Shown here: positions 8,414 through 13,960 of the stretch, in pieces
Numbering within the stretch: the stretch's first letter is position 1
How the letters are laid out: each line of letters begins with the position of its first letter
Assembly (NCBI GenBank): GCA_029938595.1
Contig: JAOZUP010000039.1
Location: forward strand, 1-13,960
Reading direction: 5' to 3'
Length of the DNA: 13,960 nt
DNA from: Thermoanaerobaculales bacterium
Lineage (GTDB): Bacteria; Acidobacteriota; Thermoanaerobaculia; Thermoanaerobaculales; Sulfomarinibacteraceae
Made by a program: the position numbers and the translations under genes
The notes under the pieces: generated by a model
Told to the model about the DNA's origin: nothing
What the model saw: only the letters and a program-made list of their open reading frames with translations
The model's database searches: none

Positions 8414-9502
8414 TTAATCTCGTGCCGCGTCGAGGGCGGCGAGGAGCTGGTCGAACGACGCGGCAAAGGCTGTGACCCCCTCCACCTGCAGCTCCTCGGT
8501 GACCGCATCGATATCCACGCCGAGGGCGGCGAGGCCGGCAAAGACCTGCTCAGCCGAGGCCGGGTCCTCACTCAGGCTGGCGCGCGGCCGGCCATGGTCG
8601 CGAAATGCCTCGAGGGTGGCTGCCGGCAGGGTGTTGACGGTGTCGGCGCCGATCAGCTCTTCGACATAGATCACATCCCGATAGTCTGGGTTCTTGGTGC
8701 TGGTCGATGCCCACAGGGGTCGCTGCACCCGCGCCCCCCGCTCGGCGTGCGCCGCAAACGCATCGTCGCCGAAGAGCTCCCCGAAACGGCGGTAGGCGAG
8801 CTTGGCGTTGGCGATGGCAGCCTTTCCGCGGAGGACGAGAGCCTCAGGCGTTCCGATCGCATCGAGCGCCGCATCGACTTTGGTGTCGACTCTGCTGACG
8901 AAGAACGAAGCGACAGAGGCTACGCGCGCTGGTTCGGCGCACGCCTCGAGACCGCGCAGATACGCTCCGGCGACCGCCTCGTAGTGATCGAGCGAGAACA
9001 TCAGGGTGGCGTTGACGTTGATTCCTTCCGCAATCAACCGCTCGATGGCTGGAATGCCCTCCGATGTGGCCGGAACCTTAATCATCAGATTGGGCCGGTC
9101 AACCGTTCGCCATAACCGTTTGGCCTCCGCGAGGGTGCCCTCTGTATCGCGAGCGAGATGGGGAGAGACCTCGAGACTGACGTACCCGTCGTCGCCACCA
9201 CTGGCCTCGAAAACCGTCCGCAAAATGTCTGCCGCTCCGCGAATGTCCTCGATCGCCAGGGCCTCATAGAGATCTACCGTCGTCATGGTGGGGTCGTTCT
9301 CGAGCAGCTCGGCAACTGCGTCGCCGTAAGCGCCGCCGCCCTCGATGGCCTTCTGGAAGATGGAAGGGTTCGAGGTTACGCCGCGCACTCCGTCGTCCGC
9401 TACCAGCCGTGAGAGGCCGCCACCCGAGAGCAGGGCTCGTTCGATGAAGTCGAACCACACCGCCTGCCCGTAATCCCCCCACAACTCTTTCAGTGAATTC
9501 AT
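8414..9502 (-). CDS. tal: Transaldolase, long form
   Basis: Transaldolase moves a dihydroxyacetone unit between sedoheptulose-7-phosphate and glyceraldehyde-3-phosphate in the non-oxidative pentose phosphate pathway. At 362 residues it belongs to the longer bacterial type, sometimes fused to glucose-6-phosphate isomerase elsewhere but free-standing here. TSNPSIF is at 43-49, the Schiff-base Lys142 sits in LMIKVPAT, NATLMFS is near 164, and WASTSTKNPDYRD and TVNTLP are the later conserved blocks. GGGAGG precedes the ATG by about 4 nt. It lies 44 nt after tkt and 26 nt before glmS, within one likely operon. Confidence 0.95.
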   Translation of the reverse strand: MNSLKELWGDYGQAVWFDFIERALLSGGGLSRLVADDGVRGVTSNPSIFQKAIEGGGAYGDAVAELLENDPTMTTVDLYEALAIEDIRGAADILRTVFEASGGDDGYVSLEVSPHLARDTEGTLAEAKRLWRTVDRPNLMIKVPATSEGIPAIERLIAEGINVNATLMFSLDHYEAVAGAYLRGLEACAEPARVASVASFFVSRVDTKVDAALDAIGTPEALVLRGKAAIANAKLAYRRFGELFGDDAFAAHAERGARVQRPLWASTSTKNPDYRDVIYVEELIGADTVNTLPAATLEAFRDHGRPRASLSEDPASAEQVFAGLAALGVDIDAVTEELQVEGVTAFAASFDQLLAALDAARD

Positions 9503-9546
9503 GCCGCCTCCCTAACCAATCTGCGCTCGTGCCCGAAAAACAATCC

Positions 9547-11565
9547 TCAGAATCTCTCTTCCAATATTTCTACCGACTTCGCCACCACCGCCTCGACGGT
9601 GAGTCCGAGGCGCTCGGCAACCTCGGCCCCTGGAGCCGAGGCCCCGAACCGGTCAATGCCAATGACCGCCCCGCCATCGCCCACAATCTCTCCCCACCCC
9701 AGGGTGACACCCGCCTCGATCGCGAGCCGCGGAGTTCCTTCGGGCAGCACCGACCGACGATATTCCGCCGACTGCTCACGAAAGAGCTCCCACGACGGCA
9801 TCGAGACCACGCGTGCAGGGATCCCCCGCATCGCCAGCTCTGCCCTGGCGTCCAGGGCCAGCGAAACCTCGCCGCCGGTGGCTATGAACACGATCTGCGG
9901 CGCTCCGCCTTCTTCGTTGATGAGGACGTATGCTCCCCGTGCGACACCATCTGCTCCGAACTCGCTCGCCTCCTCGAGCACCGGCAGCCCCTGTCGACTG
10001 AGAAGAAGGGCAGTTGGACCCGTGGTGCGTTCGACGGCGACCCGCCAGGCCGCGGCGGTCTCATTGGCATCGGCCGGCCGCATCACCACCAGACCCGGGA
10101 TCGTCCGCAGGGCCAGGATGTGTTCCACCGGCTGATGGGTCGGGCCGTCCTCTCCCACCCAGATCGAATCGTGGGTGAAGATGTAGATCACCGGCTGCTC
10201 CATCAGCGCTGCAAGGCGAATGGCCGGCCGCATGTAGTCGGAAAAGACCAGAAAGGTCGCTCCATAGGGTCGGATTCCGCCGTGTAGCGAGAGTCCATTG
10301 AGGACGGCCCCCATTGCGTGCTCGCGGATACCGAAGCGCAGATTCCGGTTGCCGGGAGTGTCCGCGAGCAGATCTCCGCCGCCGTCAATCAGTGACTTGT
10401 TCGACGGCGCAAGGTCCGCCGATCCACCGACCAGCTCGTCAAGCACCGCAGCCAAGGCGCCCAACACCTTTCCCGAGGCGGCGCGAGTCGCGATCTTGGG
10501 GCCGTCGGCGTCAAAGACCGGTAGGGCGTCGGTCCAACCGTTGGGGAGCTTGCGGTCAAGGCGCCGCCGCCAATCGCGCGCGAGGTCAGGGTGATTATCG
10601 GCCCAGGCATCGAACGACGCCTGCCAACCACGGTGGGCGTCGGCGCCGCAAGCTACCGCTTCCCGGCAGCGGGCCAGGGCCTCGGGCGGCACCAGGAATG
10701 CCTCGTCCTCCGGCCAACCGTACGCCTGCTTTGTCGCGCGAACCTCGTCGGCACCGAGGGGGGCGCCGTGGGCCGAGGCGCTGTCCTGCTTGGTGGGGGC
10801 GCCCCAGGCGATGTGGGTGCGAACCCGGACCAGGGTCGGCCGCCCGTCATCCGCTGCCGCGGCCTCGAGCGTCGCGGAAAGAGCGTTGAGGTCGTTGCCG
10901 TCCTCCACCTCGAGCACCCGCCAGCCGTAGGCCTCAAAACGCGCTGGGACGTTTTCTGAAAAGGAGAGATCGGTTCCCCCTTCAATCGTGATGCGGTTGT
11001 CATCCCAAATCCACACCAAGCGGCCGAGCCGCAGGTGCCCTGCGAGGGAGGCCGCCTCGGAGCTCACCCCTTCCATGAGGTCGCCATCCGAGCACAGAAC
11101 CCAGGTGCGGTGATTGACAACGCGGTGGCCGGGGCGGTTGAACTCCGCCGCCAGGTGGGCTTCGGCCACCGCCATCCCGACCGAGGTGGCGACCCCCTGG
11201 CCGAGTGGTCCGGTGGTCATCTCCACACCCGGGACCAATCCGACCTCCGGGTGTCCGGGGGTCTTTGATCCCCACTGCCGGAAATTCTCGAGCTCTTCAA
11301 GCGGCAGATCGTAGCCGGTGAGAAAGAGGGTGCTGTACAGGAGCATTGACGCATGGCCGCAGGATAGAATGAAGCGATCACGATCCGGCCACCCGGGATC
11401 GGAAGGGTCGTGCTTGAGGAACCTCGTAAACAGCAGGTAGGCCACCGGCGCCAGACCCATCGGGGCGCCCGGATGCCCCGAGTTCGCGCGCTCTATGGCA
11501 TCGATCGACAGGGCACGGATCGTCGTAACGGCAAGCTGATCGACATCGTCAAAAATCTGAGTCAC
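9547..11565 (-). CDS. tkt: Transketolase
   Basis: This thiamine-diphosphate enzyme transfers two-carbon ketol units in the pentose phosphate pathway and yields fructose-6-phosphate and glyceraldehyde-3-phosphate. The 672-residue length is normal. SGHPGAPMG at 29-37 carries the conserved His31. The ThDP/Mg motif runs from SDGDLMEG (from 159) to WDDN (187-190). The pyrimidine domain contains FGIREHAMGAVLNGL, whose Glu should activate the cofactor, and HDSIWVGEDGPTHQPVEH, a substrate-binding block. The third domain is intact at the C-terminus. The start is GTG at 11565 with GGGAGG close upstream. It is the first gene of the tkt-tal-glmS group, and the promoter was not identified with confidence. 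Confidence 0.97.
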   Translation of the reverse strand: MTQIFDDVDQLAVTTIRALSIDAIERANSGHPGAPMGLAPVAYLLFTRFLKHDPSDPGWPDRDRFILSCGHASMLLYSTLFLTGYDLPLEELENFRQWGSKTPGHPEVGLVPGVEMTTGPLGQGVATSVGMAVAEAHLAAEFNRPGHRVVNHRTWVLCSDGDLMEGVSSEAASLAGHLRLGRLVWIWDDNRITIEGGTDLSFSENVPARFEAYGWRVLEVEDGNDLNALSATLEAAAADDGRPTLVRVRTHIAWGAPTKQDSASAHGAPLGADEVRATKQAYGWPEDEAFLVPPEALARCREAVACGADAHRGWQASFDAWADNHPDLARDWRRRLDRKLPNGWTDALPVFDADGPKIATRAASGKVLGALAAVLDELVGGSADLAPSNKSLIDGGGDLLADTPGNRNLRFGIREHAMGAVLNGLSLHGGIRPYGATFLVFSDYMRPAIRLAALMEQPVIYIFTHDSIWVGEDGPTHQPVEHILALRTIPGLVVMRPADANETAAAWRVAVERTTGPTALLLSRQGLPVLEEASEFGADGVARGAYVLINEEGGAPQIVFIATGGEVSLALDARAELAMRGIPARVVSMPSWELFREQSAEYRRSVLPEGTPRLAIEAGVTLGWGEIVGDGGAVIGIDRFGASAPGAEVAERLGLTVEAVVAKSVEILEERF

Positions 11566-11738
11566 TGTGCCTCCCGGCCGTCATCGTAAACGATCCGTGC
11601 CGTGCACGCTTCCCTGACCCGATAATCCATTACCTCAGGATGCGCGCAGCGCATCCGCAGAGCCCGGGGGGCAGAGGCCCACCACAACGTCTCAATCGGG
11701 AAATCACATCTCCGGGCCTGTGCCCCGCGGGCTCTCTG
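11566..11738. other. mglA-tkt intergenic region with nested inverted repeats
   Basis: This 173-nt gap shows no gene. 11657-11672 pairs imperfectly with 11722-11739: GCAGAG, CCCG and GGGGC blocks pair across a two-base bulge and a mismatch, and the outer end touches the mglA stop. Next to it GGATGCGC (11638-11645) and GCGCATCC (11649-11656) form a perfect 8-bp hairpin with a 3-nt loop. Nearer tkt is a 12-bp palindrome, ATCGTAAACGAT, at 11583-11594. No T-run follows the stems on the minus strand. The tkt promoter should lie here, but no clear -35/-10 pair was seen. Confidence 0.5.
11638..11656. repeat. Perfect 8-bp hairpin upstream of tkt
   Basis: GGATGCGC and GCGCATCC flank a GCA loop. The hairpin sits directly beside the larger imperfect stem of the mglA-tkt gap, so the transcript would carry two stacked helices. 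It could be part of an mglA 3' end signal or a leader of the tkt operon; the sequence does not decide. Confidence 0.55.
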
Positions 11739-12323
11739 CTAACGGCTGCGTAGCTCGTATAGAACCTGCTTGGCTACCGCCTTCAACGTCTCGAACACAC
11801 CGATACCCTTGGTGGCGACGGCCTCGAAGGTGGGCTCGCCCTTGAAGTTGAGGAGGCGGTACATATCGTCCACCAGAACCGCGCTTGGCAGGTCGCGCTT
11901 GTTGAACTGAAGCACGTAGGGAACGCTCTTCAGGTCAAAACCGTTTTCCATGAGGTTGTCTTCGAGGTTACTCAGGGACTCCTCGTTGGCGTCCATTCGC
12001 GCTTCCTGCGAGTCGGCCACGAAAACGACACCGTCGACCCCCTTCAAGATGAGCTTCCGGCTTGCGTCATAAAAGACCTGTCCGGGCACGGTGTAGAGGT
12101 GGAAACGGGTCTTGAATCCGCGAACGGCGCCGAGATCGAGCGGCAGGAAGTCGAAGAACAGCGTGCGGTCGGTCTCCGTTGCAAGCGATATCAGCTTGCC
12201 CTTTTGCTGCGGTGCCGACTTCTCGAAGATGTACTGGAGATTCGTCGTCTTTCCGCAAAGACCGGGCCCGTAAAAGACGATCTTGACGTTGATCTCGCGC
12301 GCGGCGTAATTGATGAAGCTCAT
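11739..12323 (-). CDS. mglA: MglA-type small Ras-like GTPase, cell polarity
   Basis: MglA is the bacterial Ras-superfamily GTPase that marks a cell pole and, in gliding bacteria, directs motility machinery and reversals. The 194-residue length fits. The P-loop GPGLCGKTTN is at 19-28. Arg53 in TDRTLFFDFLP fits the intrinsic catalytic arginine of this family. The Walker B region reads TVPGQ with Thr78 in place of the usual Asp, a hallmark of MglA. NKRD at 141-144 gives guanine specificity. The whole sequence closely resembles Myxococcus and Thermus MglA as I recall them. It overlaps mglB as ATGA. No motility genes lie in the window, so the output, gliding, type IV pili or general polarity, is open. 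Confidence 0.95.
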   Translation of the reverse strand: MSFINYAAREINVKIVFYGPGLCGKTTNLQYIFEKSAPQQKGKLISLATETDRTLFFDFLPLDLGAVRGFKTRFHLYTVPGQVFYDASRKLILKGVDGVVFVADSQEARMDANEESLSNLEDNLMENGFDLKSVPYVLQFNKRDLPSAVLVDDMYRLLNFKGEPTFEAVATKGIGVFETLKAVAKQVLYELRSR

Positions 12324-12808
12324 TCGGAAAACAATGCGTCGATGTCGTCGTCGGTGATCTCTGCGAACGGTGAAACGGTCTCCACAGTGCCAATGTCAGC
12401 AGCCTTGTTCTCCATCTCGTTGATCACCCTCTCAAGGTCGGCCGAGGCTTTGCGGACCCGCAGCCGCACGAGACCCAGCGATGACCGTTCATCAAAGATC
12501 ACCACCAGGATCAGCCGTTGGCCCACGATCGAGATGTGGATGTTGTCCTTGCGCCCCTCATGGAAGAGGATCGAAAATTCCTTTTCGCCGATGAGTTTGG
12601 CAAGACCATCTGTTGCAGCCACGTTGCCGGCGGTGAGCGAGGCGAGGGAGGTGGTGTCGACGAGATCGACCTCGCCGGCGTCCGCAATTTGCTGGCCATT
12701 CTTGTCGACCAGAAATACAATCTTGGCGCTTGCGTCCATGCGCAAGGTGTTGAGGAGGTGCTTGATGACCACGAACTCCTCTTCGTACATGACCAGTGTG
12801 TTATTCAA
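12320..12808 (-). CDS. mglB: MglB, Roadblock/LC7 GTPase-activating partner of MglA
   Basis: MglB is a homodimeric Roadblock/LC7 protein that stimulates GTP hydrolysis by MglA and excludes active MglA from one pole. The 162-residue product has the family core (KIVFLVDKNGQQIADAG, TTSLASLTAGNVAAT, then GLVRLRVRKA) and the C-terminal SPFAEITDDDIDALFSE tail, which resembles Myxococcus MglB. The start is TTG at 12808, giving MNNTLVMYEEEF, which agrees with the family N-terminus better than the internal ATG at 12790. GGGGAG lies 9 nt upstream. The downstream ATGA overlap with mglA implies coupled synthesis of GTPase and regulator. Confidence 0.95.
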   Translation of the reverse strand: MNNTLVMYEEEFVVIKHLLNTLRMDASAKIVFLVDKNGQQIADAGEVDLVDTTSLASLTAGNVAATDGLAKLIGEKEFSILFHEGRKDNIHISIVGQRLILVVIFDERSSLGLVRLRVRKASADLERVINEMENKAADIGTVETVSPFAEITDDDIDALFSE

Positions 12809-12930
12809 CGCCTCACACTCCCCAACAGTCTCAATTTATAGCACATCCGCCTCCACGAGGCCAATCGCGGCAACCGGGTCAGATCTCCCGTGGCAGCCGA
12901 TAACTGTCTTTATTTATCTACAGATACTGG
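12809..12930. other. recR-mglB intergenic region
   Basis: This 122-nt gap has no coding frame. It is AT-rich next to the recR stop and includes a short palindrome, TATCTACAGATA, at 12915-12926. A promoter candidate for mglBA lies towards mglB. No hairpin with a T-run was seen after recR, so termination of the dnaX-recR transcript is not visible. Confidence 0.45.
12835..12864 (-). promoter_or_regulatory. Candidate promoter for mglBA
   Basis: On the minus strand TTGGCC (12864-12859) and TATAAA (12840-12835) are 18 nt apart. They match 4/6 of TTGACA and 5/6 of TATAAT. The predicted transcript start, near 12828, leaves a leader of about 20 nt that contains the GGGGAG ribosome-binding site of mglB. 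The AT-rich hexamer stands out in a GC-rich gap. It is a consensus match only. Confidence 0.45.
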
Positions 12931-13530
12931 TCAGATCTTGCGCCGGAGCTGGAGCGCCTGGGTGAGCGTCACCCGATCGACCGAGGCCACCTCCCCACCT
13001 ACCGGAATTCCGGACGCCGGACGGCTGACTTCAACCCCGAGCGGCTGCAGGCGGCGGGCGATAAAGAGTGCCGTGGTCTCGCCCTCGACCGTGGGATCGG
13101 TGGCGAGAATCACCTCCGTCACGCCGCCCTCCCGGCAGCGTTCCTCGAGGCGAGTGATGGTCAGGTCGTCTGGTCCTACCCCGTGAAGGGGCGAAAGGTG
13201 CCCGAGGAGGGCGTGGTAGAGGCCACGATACTCGCCGGTCTCTTCTACAGCCCACACCGTCGTTGGTTCCTCCACGACCAGAATCGTTCTGCGGTCTCTG
13301 CCCGGGTCCCCGCAGACCGCACACGGGTCGGTTTCCGTAAGAAGACTACATTCGGAGCATAACCCCACTGCCTCGCGCAATCCGGCAAGCACCGAGGCAA
13401 AGGAATCGAGCTCGTTCGGGTCGATGGTCAGAAGATGCTCAGCCAGACGCTGCGCCGTCCTCGGACCGACTCCGGGGAGGCGCTCGAGGTGAGCCAACAA
13501 GGTGCGCACGGTAGGCGGCCGCAAATCCAT
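12931..13530 (-). CDS. recR: Recombination mediator protein RecR
   Basis: RecR works with RecO (and RecF) to load RecA on SSB-coated gaps. The 199-residue length is normal. The helix-hairpin-helix LPGVGPRTAQRLA is at 18-30. A four-cysteine zinc site is formed by Cys58, 61, 70 and 73 (CSEC and CAVC). The Toprim domain begins at about 82 (ILVVEE) and includes ATDPTVEGE at 143-151. The C-terminal VTLTQALQLRRKI is the usual end. The ATG overlaps the dnaX stop as ATGA, and the upstream bases have no strong ribosome-binding site, so RecR translation probably depends on that of DnaX. Confidence 0.97.
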   Translation of the reverse strand: MDLRPPTVRTLLAHLERLPGVGPRTAQRLAEHLLTIDPNELDSFASVLAGLREAVGLCSECSLLTETDPCAVCGDPGRDRRTILVVEEPTTVWAVEETGEYRGLYHALLGHLSPLHGVGPDDLTITRLEERCREGGVTEVILATDPTVEGETTALFIARRLQPLGVEVSRPASGIPVGGEVASVDRVTLTQALQLRRKI

Positions 13531-13960
13531 CAGTCGCCGCCGTCCGGGCGTACCGCCACTACATCTCCCCCCAGAACCCGGGAGGCCAGAGTCACACCCG
13601 GATCCGAGCGAACCTCCTCTTCGAGGGAGGCGCGCTCGACGGCTGCAGCGGCAGGCTCAGCAGCCATATTGTCAACCGCATCCTCGGCCGCACCAAGGAG
13701 GTCGCGTTCAGATGACCGCGTTGCCTTTGCAGGACCACCTCCACCCTGCACCGAGCTCGGTCCTGTCCCAGAGGGGCCGCCGCCCGCGGTCGGCGGCATC
13801 TCTGCGGGACCCGATGCAGCGCCCGGCGTCGGCGCGAGCTCTCCCGACCCTTCAAGCCAACCCTCGAGGGTGCGCACCGTCGGCCATCGAGCGAGCCGTA
13901 ACGATGCCACCTCGAGCGCCAGCTCGCGGTTCCCGGCTTCGCGGAGGAGACGTTCCTGTT
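13530..13960 (-). CDS. dnaX: DNA polymerase III subunit gamma/tau, C-terminal part (5' end beyond window)
   Basis: The frame stays open from the stop at 13530 to the right edge, giving 143 residues with no upstream end, so this is a partial gene; a GTG at 13910 is internal. The first visible residues, ending ELALEVASLRLARW, fit the helical end of domain III (clamp-loader oligomerisation). A Gly/Pro/Ala-rich low-complexity linker follows. The tail EEEVRSDPGVTLASRVLGGDVVAVRP resembles the conserved last segment of many DnaX proteins (a short DP...GG-VV-VRP pattern). Placement directly before recR supports the call. The ATPase domain and any gamma/tau frameshift site lie outside the window or are not seen. 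Confidence 0.82.
   Translation of the reverse strand, partial: QERLLREAGNRELALEVASLRLARWPTVRTLEGWLEGSGELAPTPGAASGPAEMPPTAGGGPSGTGPSSVQGGGGPAKATRSSERDLLGAAEDAVDNMAAEPAAAAVERASLEEEVRSDPGVTLASRVLGGDVVAVRPDGGD

Noticed and set aside
11739..12808. mglBA as a new defence or signalling system
   Set aside because: Both proteins match the known MglA/MglB polarity pair along their whole length, with expected key residues; nothing suggests a new function.
12915..12926. Palindrome TATCTACAGATA after recR as an operator
   Set aside because: Arms are only 5 bp in an AT-rich stretch, single copy, and not well placed relative to the predicted mglBA promoter.
13530..13910. A stand-alone small protein starting at GTG 13910
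   Set aside because: The frame continues upstream to the window edge with residues that fit DnaX domain III, so it is the tail of dnaX and not a separate gene.

Overview
This 14 kb window comes from a GC-rich bacterial chromosome. All eleven intact genes and one gene cut by the right edge lie on the minus strand, so transcription runs from high to low coordinates. The content is mostly housekeeping: no phage, transposase, CRISPR array or RNA gene was recognised. An mglB-mglA polarity pair that closely resembles the Myxococcus proteins as I remember them, a complete HslVU protease, a long-form (about 360 aa) transaldolase and a diderm-type lipoprotein suggest a Gram-negative lineage such as Acidobacteriota or Myxococcota. 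That placement is an inference, not something the sequence proves. Five of the eleven visible starts are GTG or TTG.

Layout in transcription order. (1) 13960-12931: the 3' end of dnaX, then recR, overlapping by ATGA; the ybaB/ebfC gene often found between them is absent. (2) 12808-11739: mglB and mglA, also overlapping by ATGA, with a plausible promoter at 12864-12835. (3) 11565-6561: tkt, tal and glmS with gaps of 44 and 26 nt. This looks like one operon centred on fructose-6-phosphate, which transketolase and transaldolase produce and GlmS commits to amino-sugar (peptidoglycan and LPS) synthesis. (4) 6372-4159: a PcrA/UvrD helicase with a C-terminal Tudor-like domain. (5) 4068-2201: hslV and hslU, overlapping by GTGA. 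(6) 2172-206: a lipoprotein with fibronectin-III-like domains and then dapF, overlapping at a TTGA. The last 205 bases hold no recognisable gene but several strong hairpins.

The least ordinary part is the set of AT-rich repeats with a period of about 7 nt that sit in the gaps between transcription units. An ATTAGGA array abuts the hslU stop. The same heptamer forms a perfect 32-bp inverted repeat between glmS and pcrA. A different family, palindromic AACGTT at 7-8 nt spacing, abuts the pcrA stop and contains a good promoter match for hslVU. A third period-7 array has been read into the signal peptide of the lipoprotein gene. These look like a small, non-autonomous, palindromic intergenic repeat family and are the best candidates for something undescribed. 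No new multi-gene system was found.
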